From: Burkholderiaceae bacterium
Lineage (GTDB): Bacteria; Pseudomonadota; Gammaproteobacteria; Burkholderiales; Burkholderiaceae
Reading direction: 5' to 3'
DNA: 64,000 nucleotides
NCBI GenBank assembly: GCA_947462685.1
Contig: CANHPL010000004.1
Coordinates: 50,850 to 114,849 of the forward strand
Of the stretch, positions 54,753 to 64,000 are shown in pieces. Within the stretch, counting starts at the first letter, position 1. Each line of letters opens with the position of its first letter. Below the pieces are notes generated by a model. That model had not been told where the DNA came from. It did no database searches and worked only from the letters and a program-made list of their open reading frames with translations. The translations under genes and the position numbers were made by a program.

Positions 54753-56657
54753 ATGAAGCAAGACAATTTACTGCAACAAATTGAATCTCCAGATGATTTA
54801 AGAAAATTATCTCGTGATGATTTACCCCAGCTAGCCAATGAGTTAAGAGCGTTTATTCTAAATTCAGTATCCAAAACGGGAGGTCATTTATCGTCTAATT
54901 TGGGGACTGTTGAGTTGGCCATTGCTTTACATTATGTGCTTGATACTCCGGATGATCGTTTGATTTGGGATGTTGGCCATCAAAGTTATGCCCATAAAAT
55001 TCTAACTGGTAGGCGGCAGCTCATGCATACCTTAAGAAAATTAGATGGTATTTCTGGCTTTCCTAAGCGTTCTGAAAGCACGTACGACACGTTTGGCACG
55101 GCCCATTCTTCGACTAGTATTTCGGCGGCGATGGGTATGGCCCGGGGATTGCAAACTAAACATGAGAATCAAGTTGCTGTTGCGGTGATTGGTGATGGCG
55201 CCATGAGCGCTGGTATGGCGTTTGAAGCCTTAAATAATGCGGGTGTGTATGAAGATTTACCGCTCATTGTGATTTTAAATGATAACGATATGTCTATTTC
55301 TCCAGCAGTGGGAGCTTTGAATCGTTATTTGGCAAGATTGATGAGTGGCAGTTTTTATGCTTCGACAAAAAAAGGGATTGATTCCGTATTATCTTTAGCG
55401 CCACCACTGAGGGAGTTCGCAAAAAGGCTGGAAGAGCATACTAAAGGTATGGTTGTTCCAGGAACTATTTTTGAAGAATTTGGTTTTAACTATATAGGAC
55501 CTATTGATGGTCATGACTTGGATTCATTAATTCCAACATTACAAAATGTTAAAAAGCTAGCCTTATCTGGTAAAGGCCCCCAGTTTTTGCATATTGTGAC
55601 GAAAAAGGGCCAAGGCTATAAATTGGCTGAAGTCGATCCTGTTCTGTATCACGGACCCAGTAAATTCGATCCTATCAAAGGAATTCAAAGCTCAAAGGCG
55701 CCTGCTAAACAAACCTTTACTCAAGTATTTGGCCAATGGTTGTGTGATCAAGCAACAGCGGACGAACGTTTGATCGGAATTACTCCTGCCATGCGAGAGG
55801 GGTCTGGACTTGTTGAGTTCGAAAAATTATTTCCTAATCGATATTATGACGTGGGTATTGCTGAGCAACATGCCGTTACTTTTGCCGCAGGTTTGGCTTG
55901 TGAGGGGTTGAAGCCAGTGGTAGCAATTTATTCGACTTTCCTACAGCGTGGGTATGATCAGTTAATTCATGATGTGGCATTACAAGATTTGCCTATAGTG
56001 TTTGCTTTGGATAGGGCTGGTATTGTTGGCGCAGATGGCGCAACGCATGCAGGTGCATTTGATATCCCTTACTTGAGATGTATCCCTAATATGGTTATTA
56101 TGACTCCGGCAGATGAGAGAGAGTGCCGACAGTTATTAACCACTGCCTATAGTTTGAGTCATCCAAGTGCTGTAAGGTATCCTCGTGGTGCAGGAGTTGG
56201 CAACACACCTTTAGACGAACTAGACACACTCACCGTAGGAAAAGCAAAAATTGAGAGACTATCCCAGCAATCTCCGGGAAAAAAAATTGCGATTCTTTGT
56301 TTTGGTACCTTGTTATATCCAGCTTTGGAAGTGGCCAAGCGTATTGACGCTACGGTCGTGAACATGCGTTTTGTAAAACCGATTGATGAATCTTTATTGC
56401 TTCAATTGAGTCGTGAATATGATGGTTTTGTTACCTTAGAAGATGGGGTAATTGCTGGCGGTGCTGGTAGTGCATGTATTGAGTTTCTAATGAAATCAGG
56501 TATTTGTAAGCCTTTTTTACAGCTTGGTTTGCCAGATCAGTTCATTGACCATGGTGATCCACAAATGCTGATGTCTCAATGTGGTTTGGATGAAAGTGGT
56601 ATTGAAAAGTCCATTCGAAATTATTTCAGCGCGATGGATTTACCCAAGATAACTTGA
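54753..56657 (+). CDS. dxs: 1-deoxy-D-xylulose-5-phosphate synthase
   Basis: [45 protein letters not shown]. Confidence 0.97.
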   Translation: MKQDNLLQQIESPDDLRKLSRDDLPQLANELRAFILNSVSKTGGHLSSNLGTVELAIALHYVLDTPDDRLIWDVGHQSYAHKILTGRRQLMHTLRKLDGISGFPKRSESTYDTFGTAHSSTSISAAMGMARGLQTKHENQVAVAVIGDGAMSAGMAFEALNNAGVYEDLPLIVILNDNDMSISPAVGALNRYLARLMSGSFYASTKKGIDSVLSLAPPLREFAKRLEEHTKGMVVPGTIFEEFGFNYIGPIDGHDLDSLIPTLQNVKKLALSGKGPQFLHIVTKKGQGYKLAEVDPVLYHGPSKFDPIKGIQSSKAPAKQTFTQVFGQWLCDQATADERLIGITPAMREGSGLVEFEKLFPNRYYDVGIAEQHAVTFAAGLACEGLKPVVAIYSTFLQRGYDQLIHDVALQDLPIVFALDRAGIVGADGATHAGAFDIPYLRCIPNMVIMTPADERECRQLLTTAYSLSHPSAVRYPRGAGVGNTPLDELDTLTVGKAKIERLSQQSPGKKIAILCFGTLLYPALEVAKRIDATVVNMRFVKPIDESLLLQLSREYDGFVTLEDGVIAGGAGSACIEFLMKSGICKPFLQLGLPDQFIDHGDPQMLMSQCGLDESGIEKSIRNYFSAMDLPKIT

Positions 56658-56676
56658 TTTCTAGGACAATAGCAAT

Positions 56677-57495
56677 GTGAGTGATATGAAAATAACCCAG
56701 TTAAACACAGCATCTATGCCTGATATTCAATCTAACGTAGATGATCGTAACTTAGCTATTGAGCAAGTTGGTGTGCGCAATATTCGCTTTCCAATTATGG
56801 TGCAAGGCGAACAGGAACTGATGCCATCTGTTGCGCAATTTAATTTAAATGTGGCATTACCCGCTGAAAAAAAAGGTACCCACATGTCACGCTTTATGGC
56901 GCTTTTACAAGAGTCAAAAGAGCCGATCAGTGCCAAAAGTTTAAATCAACTCATTCGTAAAATGCTACCTTTGCTAGAGGCAAAAAAAGGCATGATTGAG
57001 CTCAGTTACGCTCATTTTGTGAATAAAAAAGCCCCAATTTCGGGCATTCAAAGTTTGATGGACTATCAGGTTACCTGGACTAGTTTTGCTGAAGAACATA
57101 ACGACACAGTGCATGTGGCGAATTTTCTAAAAGTGCTGGTGCCTGTCATGAGTTTATGCCCTTGTTCAAAAGAAATTTCTGATTATGGCGCTCACAACCA
57201 GCGTTCTCATGTAGTGATTGAAGTGCGCTTAAAGAATGACACTTCGATGTATGTCGAAGAACTGATTCGCATTGCTGAATCACAAGCGTCATGTGAATTA
57301 TGGGGACTTTTGAAGAGAACGGATGAAAAATACGTTACTGAGAAATCGTATGAAAATCCTAAGTTTGTTGAGGACTTGGTGCGAGATGTTGCAAGTCACG
57401 TTGCTCTGTTAGACGGGATTGTTTCGTATGAAGTCGAAGCAGAAAATTTTGAATCGATTCATAATCACAGCGCTTTTGCTAGGATTAGTTCTTAG
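56677..57495 (+). CDS. folE2: GTP cyclohydrolase FolE2 (type IB)
   Basis: [39 protein letters not shown] start likely. Confidence 0.95.
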   Translation: MSDMKITQLNTASMPDIQSNVDDRNLAIEQVGVRNIRFPIMVQGEQELMPSVAQFNLNVALPAEKKGTHMSRFMALLQESKEPISAKSLNQLIRKMLPLLEAKKGMIELSYAHFVNKKAPISGIQSLMDYQVTWTSFAEEHNDTVHVANFLKVLVPVMSLCPCSKEISDYGAHNQRSHVVIEVRLKNDTSMYVEELIRIAESQASCELWGLLKRTDEKYVTEKSYENPKFVEDLVRDVASHVALLDGIVSYEVEAENFESIHNHSAFARISS

Positions 57496-58571
57496 TCGAT
57501 GAGCTGGTTTAGTGGCCAGCGAGGTTTGACATCAAAAGAAAAAGTAGACTCAGCTAAACTTGGGTTTTTAAGAAGTTTGATAGCCCCGGCAAATGCAATC
57601 ATTGCGCCATTATCTGTACATAAATCCAGAGGTGGATACAACACTTGAATGCATAACTGCTCGGCAATCAAATTCAACCCAGTTCTTAATTGTTCATTCG
57701 CACCAACCCCCCCTGCAACAACGAGTGTTTTGCAGTCTGTTAAATGAATCGCGTCTTTGACTTTTTTACACAATACTTCGACGACTGCTTCAACAAATGC
57801 AAGAGACAGGTCTGCTTTAAATTGCTGATCCAAAGTTTGGTCGGTTTTAATCTTTAATTTTGTTTGTGTCAGCACTGCAGTTTTTAGACCGGCAAAAGAA
57901 AAATCCAAATTTTTTGAGTGCATAAGCGGTCTTGGAAGGGTAAATTTTCCAGGTACTCCATGTTTTGCAAGCAAAGATACAGCCGGTCCACCTGGGTAAG
58001 TTAGCCCTAATAATTTTGCTGTTTTGTCAAAGGCTTCACCTGCAGCATCATCTAGAGTTTCACCGAGAAGTTCATAAACCCCAATATCCTTTACCAACAT
58101 GAGTTGAGTGTGGCCCCCCGAAACCAAAAGTGCTAAAAATGGGAAAAGATCTTGAGTCTCGAAGTTTTCTATGTTGGGAGAAAGTAATGGTGAGAGCAAA
58201 TGACCTTCTAGGTGGTGAATACCGATAATTTTTTTAGAAAGGGCAAATGCAATAGCCTTAGCAATCGAAGTGCCCACTAACAAAGTGCCTGCTAGCCCAG
58301 GTCCTTTCGTATAGGCTATGCCATCAATTTGTGAAATTGTTAAACCTGACTTTTTTAAACAGTCATCAATTAAGGGCAGTCCCAGTCGAATATGATCCCG
58401 CGAAGCAAGTTCCGGTACTACACCCCCGTAAATCTCATGCATTTTGACTTGGGAAAATAGACTTTGTCCTAAAAGCCCGAGATGGGCGGGTTGATTCGAC
58501 TCCCAAAAGCTCGAATCGTAGACAGCTATGCCTGTCTCATCGCAAGAAGTTTCTATTCCTAGTATGTACAT
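57492..58571 (-). CDS. tsaD: tRNA N6-threonylcarbamoyltransferase TsaD
   Basis: [44 protein letters not shown]. Confidence 0.97.
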   Translation of the reverse strand: MYILGIETSCDETGIAVYDSSFWESNQPAHLGLLGQSLFSQVKMHEIYGGVVPELASRDHIRLGLPLIDDCLKKSGLTISQIDGIAYTKGPGLAGTLLVGTSIAKAIAFALSKKIIGIHHLEGHLLSPLLSPNIENFETQDLFPFLALLVSGGHTQLMLVKDIGVYELLGETLDDAAGEAFDKTAKLLGLTYPGGPAVSLLAKHGVPGKFTLPRPLMHSKNLDFSFAGLKTAVLTQTKLKIKTDQTLDQQFKADLSLAFVEAVVEVLCKKVKDAIHLTDCKTLVVAGGVGANEQLRTGLNLIAEQLCIQVLYPPLDLCTDNGAMIAFAGAIKLLKNPSLAESTFSFDVKPRWPLNQLID

Positions 58572-58628
58572 TTTTTGATTTTCTCATGATATACTTGTAG
58601 TCTTTAGTTTATTTAGAAAATTTAACGC

Positions 58629-58841
58629 ATGACCACTATTCGCCTTCGTGAAAATGAGCCCTTTGAAGTTGCTCTCCGCCGTTTTAAACGCACCATTGAA
58701 AAAAATGGTTTGCTAACTGACTTACGTGCCCGTGAGTTTTATGAAAAACCAACGGCTGAACGCAAACGTAAAAAAGCAGCTGCTGCTAAGCGCCACTATA
58801 AGCGCATTCGTAGCCAAATGTTACCTAAAAAACTTTACTAA
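58629..58841 (+). CDS. rpsU: 30S ribosomal protein S21
   Basis: [51 protein letters not shown]; divergent from tsaD. Confidence 0.98.
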   Translation: MTTIRLRENEPFEVALRRFKRTIEKNGLLTDLRAREFYEKPTAERKRKKAAAAKRHYKRIRSQMLPKKLY

Positions 58842-58861
58842 TTTAATACCATTAATCTTTA

Positions 58862-58889
58862 CATGGGCATGTTTTATTACATGCTCATG
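58862..58889. repeat. Inverted repeat / stem-loop in the rpsU-yqeY spacer
   Basis: CATGGGCATGT-TTTATT-ACATGCTCATG: 11-bp stem with one G-U pair. Confidence 0.65.
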
Positions 58890-58904
58890 GATTAATTAAA
58901 ATAC

Positions 58905-58939
58905 AACCCACCATCACGTGCATGGTGGGTTTTCTTTTT
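58905..58939 (+). terminator. Intrinsic terminator/attenuator downstream of rpsU
   Basis: AACCCACCAT-CACGTGC-ATGGTGGGTT followed by TTCTTTTT. Confidence 0.88.
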
Positions 58940-59011
58940 GTCTCAGATGGTCAAGAAAAATGAATAAATCTTGTCATAATGGAGATAACTAAACTGCTGA
59001 TTGAGGAAAAT

Positions 59012-59458
59012 ATGAGCTTAAAAGAACAAATTACGACGGATATGAAAAACGCAATGCGTAGCAAGGAAACTGAGCGTTTAAATACAATTCGCTTATTACT
59101 AGCTGCAATGAAACAAAAAGAAGTAGATGAACGTATTGAGCTTACAGATGCACATATTATTACGATTATTGAAAAAATGATTAAGCAACGTAAAGATTCA
59201 ATTAGCCAATATGAAGCTGCCAAAAGAGAAGACTTGGTGGCAAGTGAGACTTTTGAGTTAAAACTACTGCAAACTTATCTACCTGAACAGTTATCCGATG
59301 AAGCGATAGTAAAAGCGATTCAGAAAGCGATTCAAGTCTGTGGAGCAAGTGGCCCACAGGATATGGGTAAGGTGATTGCATTACTTAAGACAGAGTTCGC
59401 TGGTCAAGCTGATATGGGTAAAGTATCTGGATTAGTTAAATCTGCATTACAACAGTAA
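59012..59458 (+). CDS. GatB/YqeY domain protein
   Basis: MSLKEQITTDMKNAMRSKETERLNTIRLLLAAMKQKEVD; QDMGKVIALLK...GQADMGKVSGLVK. Confidence 0.94.
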   Translation: MSLKEQITTDMKNAMRSKETERLNTIRLLLAAMKQKEVDERIELTDAHIITIIEKMIKQRKDSISQYEAAKREDLVASETFELKLLQTYLPEQLSDEAIVKAIQKAIQVCGASGPQDMGKVIALLKTEFAGQADMGKVSGLVKSALQQ

Positions 59459-59470
59459 GAAGGATTACGT

Positions 59471-61342
59471 TTGATACCTCGCGCTTTTATTGATGAAGTT
59501 TTAAATCGAGTTGATATTGTTACGATCATCAGTCAATCGGTGACCTTAAAAAAAGGTGGGGCAAATTTACAAGGTCTGTGCCCCTTTCATCAAGAAAAAT
59601 CCCCATCATTTACAGTCTCAGAAACTAAACAGTTTTATCACTGTTTTGGCTGCGGGGCTCATGGAACAGCCATCAGTTTTTTAATGGAGTATGCAGGACT
59701 AACGTTTGTGGACACCATTGAAGAGTTAGCTAAATCTGTTGGTTTAACTGTTCCGAAGCAAGCTTATGAAGCGGTAAAAATGGTGGATCAACAGCAAACT
59801 ACCATGCTTACCCAAAGTATGGAAAAAATCATGGACTGGTATCAAGAAGAGTTAAAAAAAAATTCTCGTGCTATCCAGTATTTAAAAAACCGGGGCCTAT
59901 CAGGAGAAGTAGCTAAACGTTTTGGATTGGGTTATGCACCTGATGCTTGGCAAAATTTTGAACCTGTTTTTGGCAGCTACGATGTAGAAGCAACAGCAAA
60001 ATTATTGGCTGAGTCTGGAATGATGATTCAGTCCGAAGTAGAGGGGGCGGTAAGAGTAAAAAGATATGACCGATTTAGAGATCGGGTTATGTTCCCTATT
60101 CGTAATTTAAAGGGCCAGGTTATTGGTTTTGGCGGACGCATTATTGATAAAGGTGAGCCAAAATATCTAAACTCACCAGAAACAACCTTGTTTAAAAAAG
60201 GTCATACCTTATATGGTCTATTTGAGGCAAGAAAATATATTCGCGAAAAAGGATTTGTATTAGTTTGCGAAGGGTACATGGACGTTGTTGCTCTTGCGCA
60301 AATGGGATTTGCTAATGCAGTCGCTACTCTAGGAACCGCATGCTCTGATCATCATATTCAATTACTTTTAAGACATACCGATAAAGTTATATTTTCTTTT
60401 GATGGAGATTCAGCTGGTAGAAAAGCTGCAAAAAGAGCTTTCGAAGCTTCTATTCCTCATTTAGCAGATGATAAAGAGATTCGATTCTTGTTTTTGCCCA
60501 AGGAGCATGATCCTGATAGTTATATTAGGGAGTTTGGTGAGGAAGTATTTCAATCACAAATACAAAAGGCGCAACCCTTGTCCCGATTTTTTATCGATGT
60601 AGTTGGAGAGGATATTGATTGGTCAAGTGCTGAAGGCAAAGCTCAAGTTCAAAATATCGCTAAAGAACATTTCAAAAAAATGCCACCTATTGCATTACGA
60701 GTGCAAATCTTACGTGATTTAGCTAAACGTCTTGGGTCAACACAAATAGAGTTAGAGAAATTTTATGGCCTGCCAAGTACTCAGGAAATAGAAGTCATTA
60801 CACCCCAGAAAAAAATAGATACAAGTTTTAAAAAGACTGTTGGAAAAGAAGACTGGAAGAAAAAAACAGAGTTACGCGCCCTAGAAAACCTTGCTAAGCA
60901 ACAGCCAGTAGCTCCTACTAAGTTGGTCATTCAAATGATGTGGATATTAATTCAACACCCTCAATTAGGAAAGGCGCTTAGCTCAAACCAAAGGATGCTT
61001 CTAGAAAACATTGCATTGCAGAGGTCGGAGAAGGCAAAAGTAGTTATGCACCATTTGTTGGATTTGTGCGAGAACGTTCAAGAAGAGACGAATTTTGCAG
61101 TTTTTCAGCACACTTTAATGAGTTCAGATCTAGCAAGTGAATATGAGGCCTTAATTAAAAAAGTTTTTGAGTCAGAGTTTAGCCGTGAGGAGGCAAAAAC
61201 TCACCTTGATGGAGCTCTCAAAAAATTAGAAATTGAGCTTACTAAAAAAGAAATGCAAGAAATTACGCAAAAGATTGAGAAAAACACCCACCAGCCTCAA
61301 GATTTGATTCGATATAGAGAGTTGGGTATGAAACTTCGATAA
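59471..61342 (+). CDS. dnaG: DNA primase (TTG start)
   Basis: LCPFHQEKSPSFTVSETKQFYHCFGCGAHG zinc domain; TOPRIM VCEGYMDVVALAQ and FSFDGDSAGRKAA. Confidence 0.97.
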   Translation: MIPRAFIDEVLNRVDIVTIISQSVTLKKGGANLQGLCPFHQEKSPSFTVSETKQFYHCFGCGAHGTAISFLMEYAGLTFVDTIEELAKSVGLTVPKQAYEAVKMVDQQQTTMLTQSMEKIMDWYQEELKKNSRAIQYLKNRGLSGEVAKRFGLGYAPDAWQNFEPVFGSYDVEATAKLLAESGMMIQSEVEGAVRVKRYDRFRDRVMFPIRNLKGQVIGFGGRIIDKGEPKYLNSPETTLFKKGHTLYGLFEARKYIREKGFVLVCEGYMDVVALAQMGFANAVATLGTACSDHHIQLLLRHTDKVIFSFDGDSAGRKAAKRAFEASIPHLADDKEIRFLFLPKEHDPDSYIREFGEEVFQSQIQKAQPLSRFFIDVVGEDIDWSSAEGKAQVQNIAKEHFKKMPPIALRVQILRDLAKRLGSTQIELEKFYGLPSTQEIEVITPQKKIDTSFKKTVGKEDWKKKTELRALENLAKQQPVAPTKLVIQMMWILIQHPQLGKALSSNQRMLLENIALQRSEKAKVVMHHLLDLCENVQEETNFAVFQHTLMSSDLASEYEALIKKVFESEFSREEAKTHLDGALKKLEIELTKKEMQEITQKIEKNTHQPQDLIRYRELGMKLR

Positions 61343-61380
61343 GTTTTTCGCAGACTTTAGATATAAAAAGTACTCCATTA

Positions 61381-61410
61381 TTGAAAAAAACAGTATTTTG
61401 GCAGTATAAT
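61381..61410 (+). promoter_or_regulatory. Candidate sigma70 promoter of rpoD
   Basis: TTGAAA (61381-61386), 18-nt spacer, TATAAT (61405-61410). Confidence 0.6.
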
Positions 61411-61547
61411 AGAAGGCTATCAAATATATATTGAATTCAAAGACTTGCCTGATTTAGGGGATTTTTTCAAAGCCTTCAGGGATTTCATTATTGCAAGACA
61501 TGTTGTGACTTAAGTAACACTCCTTTAATTTTTAACATCTAGCGAAT

Positions 61548-64000
61548 ATGCCAAAGACCATCCCAGTTAAAAAAACGACTACCAAAACTGTTTCAACCAA
61601 AAAATCAACTCCAGCAAAAGCAGTGAAAAAACCTGTCATCGTCACCAAGAAGTCAGCCACTTCAAAAAATGTGAAAAAGCCAGCTGTAAAGGTTGTTAAA
61701 GCAATGCCTAAAAAGCCGACAAAGCCAGTTAAAAAAGTTATCGTTGCTAAAGGCGCTAAAGGGACTGCAAAGGGCGTTGTTAAGAAAATTGCTACAAAGA
61801 CACCTACAGGCAAAATTGTAGCCAAAAAAGTCATCGTTGCAAAAGCGCCCGTTAAAAAATTAGTGAGTAAAACTGTAGCAAAAGAGTCTGCAAAAAAAGT
61901 AATTAGTAAGCCTACTGTGAAAGCCGCCACTAAAGTACTTACTAAAACAGTTACCAAAACAGTAAAGCCTTCTAAGGCGGAAGCAGCCCCTATTAAAAAG
62001 CAAACACCTAAATCCAAATCTTTAGAAAGAGTTGAAGAGGTTATTGAGGTGATTGCTCCGGTTTTATCTGAAGCTGCAGCAGACCTTGAGCAACCTGTTA
62101 AAAAGACACGCGGAAGAAAACCAAAACCAAAACCAGAAGTAGATCCGAATGCAGATATTAGAACGGATCGCCAGAAAGCACGTGATCGCAAGGCAAAAGA
62201 AAAAGCATTATTACTCGAATTTAACGCGACAAAATTAGGAAGTGAAGAGCAGCTCGAGTTGCGTCGCGCAAGATTGAAGCATTTGATTAAGATGGGTAAG
62301 TCACGTGGGTATTTAACTCACGGTGAGATCAATGACGTTATGTCTGATGAATTATCAGATACCGATTCTTTAGAAACCTTAATTGCGTTATTGAGTGATA
62401 TCGGCATTATGGTTTATGAGCAAGCGCCTGATGCTGAAACTCTGATATTGAATGAGAATGCGATCACCGCATCTTCAGACGAAGAAGCAGAAGAGGAAGC
62501 GGAAGCTGCTCTAGGTGCAGTTGATTCCGAGTTTGGTAGAACGACTGATCCTGTCCGTATGTATATGCGTGAAATGGGAACAGTTGATTTATTAACTCGC
62601 GAAGATGAAATTGTTATTGCTAAGAAAATTGAAGCTGGTTTAAAGGATATGTTGATGGCTTTATCTGCATGTCCAGTAACGATTGCGGAAATTATTGAGT
62701 TAGCTGATCAAATTGGCTCTGGAGCAATCCAAGTTGATGATTTTGTAGATGGCTTGGTGGATCCCAATGCAGAAGATATTCCGATGGCATCAGCTGCTGT
62801 TGAGGAATTAGACTTAGATGAAGAGTCCGATGATGGATCTGAAGAAGAGGATGAGGATGGTGGCGCAGGTGGCGCAGCTGCTTCAGCCGCATCAGCAAAA
62901 CAACTGGAGGAACTCAAGCAACTTTCTTTAGAAAAATTTGTAATTATTCGCACACAGTTTGATAAGATGCGTCGCGCTTATGACCGTGAAGGTTATAACT
63001 CAGTAAGCTATATAAAAGCACAAACATTGATTCGTAATGAGTTGCTTGGCTTCAGATTTACTGCCAAGAGCGTTGAGCGTTTATGCGACACAATTCGTAC
63101 TCAAGTGAATCAAGTATGGTCGACAGAGCGCTCGATTTTAAATATTCTGGTCGATAAAATTGGTATTCCTCGCTCTGAGGTTTTAGCGCAGTTGCCTAAA
63201 AATACAATGAATTTGCAATGGACTGATGCCTTATTAAAAGACACTAAGCCATATTCGGCTCTTTTAGAGCGAAATGTTCCAGCTATTCAAGAGTTACAAC
63301 AAAAATTAATTGATTTACAAAATAAAGTTGTTATTCCATTGCCCGAATTAAAAGAAGTTCATAAACAAATGACGGCTGGCGAAAAGCGCGCTCGTGAAGC
63401 AAAGCGTGAGATGACAGTTGCTAACTTACGTTTAGTTATTTCGATTGCTAAAAAATATACCAACCGAGGTTTACAGTTCCTTGATTTGATTCAAGAAGGA
63501 AACATTGGCCTCATGAAGGCGGTAGATAAGTTTGAGTACCGCCGTGGTTATAAGTTTTCTACTTATGCAACCTGGTGGATTCGTCAGGCTATTACAAGAT
63601 CTATCGCTGATCAAGCCAGAACGATCCGTATTCCTGTGCACATGATTGAAACGATTAATAAAATGAATCGTATTAGTCGTCAAATATTGCAAGAGACAGG
63701 CATAGAGCCAGATGCAGCAACTCTGGCAGCCAAGATGGAGATTCCAGAGGATAAGATTCGTAAGATCATGAAGATTGCTAAAGAGCCGATTTCAATGGAA
63801 ACCCCGATCGGTGATGATGAAGATTCGCATCTTGGAGACTTTATTGAGGACAGCAATACATTAGCTCCAGCAGAAGCTGCTTTGCATGATTCAATGCGTG
63901 ATGTGGTGAAAGATATTTTGGACTCACTTACACCAAGAGAAGCAAAGGTTCTTAGAATGCGTTTTGGTATTGAGATGAGTACAGATCATACTTTGGAAGA
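61548..64000 (+). CDS. rpoD: RNA polymerase primary sigma factor RpoD (truncated by window end; Lys-rich N-terminal extension)
   Basis: Absent from the ORF track because the stop lies outside the window. Translation contains [82 protein letters not shown] and [14 protein letters not shown]. Confidence 0.97.
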   Translation, partial: MPKTIPVKKTTTKTVSTKKSTPAKAVKKPVIVTKKSATSKNVKKPAVKVVKAMPKKPTKPVKKVIVAKGAKGTAKGVVKKIATKTPTGKIVAKKVIVAKAPVKKLVSKTVAKESAKKVISKPTVKAATKVLTKTVTKTVKPSKAEAAPIKKQTPKSKSLERVEEVIEVIAPVLSEAAADLEQPVKKTRGRKPKPKPEVDPNADIRTDRQKARDRKAKEKALLLEFNATKLGSEEQLELRRARLKHLIKMGKSRGYLTHGEINDVMSDELSDTDSLETLIALLSDIGIMVYEQAPDAETLILNENAITASSDEEAEEEAEAALGAVDSEFGRTTDPVRMYMREMGTVDLLTREDEIVIAKKIEAGLKDMLMALSACPVTIAEIIELADQIGSGAIQVDDFVDGLVDPNAEDIPMASAAVEELDLDEESDDGSEEEDEDGGAGGAAASAASAKQLEELKQLSLEKFVIIRTQFDKMRRAYDREGYNSVSYIKAQTLIRNELLGFRFTAKSVERLCDTIRTQVNQVWSTERSILNILVDKIGIPRSEVLAQLPKNTMNLQWTDALLKDTKPYSALLERNVPAIQELQQKLIDLQNKVVIPLPELKEVHKQMTAGEKRAREAKREMTVANLRLVISIAKKYTNRGLQFLDLIQEGNIGLMKAVDKFEYRRGYKFSTYATWWIRQAITRSIADQARTIRIPVHMIETINKMNRISRQILQETGIEPDAATLAAKMEIPEDKIRKIMKIAKEPISMETPIGDDEDSHLGDFIEDSNTLAPAEAALHDSMRDVVKDILDSLTPREAKVLRMRFGIEMSTDHTLE

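Noticed and set aside
61532-62191. 219-aa minus-strand ORF opposite the rpoD N-terminus
   Set aside because: It is the complement of the AAA/GCN/ACT-rich codons of the Lys-rich extension, giving a low-complexity Phe/Thr/Val/Leu protein. Composition explains the absence of stops.
62692-62953. Ser/Pro/His-rich minus-strand ORFs opposite the acidic loop of rpoD
   Set aside because: Low-complexity complement of GAA/GAT-rich and GCA-rich sense codons encoding the Asp/Glu-rich non-conserved region.
1-64000. tRNA/rRNA genes, CRISPR arrays, insertion sequences, prophage, restriction or toxin-antitoxin systems, biosynthetic clusters
   Set aside because: Looked for in the ORF translations and the few long spacers and not found. 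Absence was judged by eye; tRNAscan-SE, a CRISPR finder and HMM searches would be needed to confirm it.

Overview
The window is a dense, low-GC, housekeeping-rich chromosomal segment. It most resembles a Burkholderiales genome of the Polynucleobacter type; that taxonomic call is inferred from gene order and protein similarity I recognise, not from a search. Protein-coding genes cover almost everything: miaA-mutL, murJ, rpsT, argF-argG, cspA/clpS-clpA, dut-coaBC-lspA-ileS-ribF, purN-rsmB, a fatty acid desaturase, rpmB-rpmG, radC/fkpB-ispH, a complete livKHMGF cluster, argD, a 2Fe-2S reductase/epimerase divergent pair, tctBA-glnS, alaS-tusA-like, galU, valS/uvrD, thrB/DUF2782-like/polA, a ZIP transporter, a Rieske oxygenase, xseB-ispA-dxs-folE2, and tsaD/rpsU-yqeY-dnaG-rpoD (rpoD is truncated by the window end). 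I found no tRNA or rRNA genes, CRISPR arrays, prophage, transposons, defence islands or biosynthetic clusters, and no clear undescribed multi-gene system. The observations most worth checking are: (i) a perfect 13-bp terminator-like stem-loop followed by a U-tract, inside the first codons of glnS and downstream of tctA; (ii) a long Lys-rich, histone-H1-like N-terminal extension with an AT-hook-like motif on RpoD; (iii) a Rieske oxygenase of unknown substrate next to the isoprenoid operon, plus an orphan ferredoxin-type reductase that could be its partner; (iv) extreme gene packing, with repeated 4-nt TTAR convergent stop overlaps and head-to-head start codons; (v) a perfect hairpin abutting the livH start codon.
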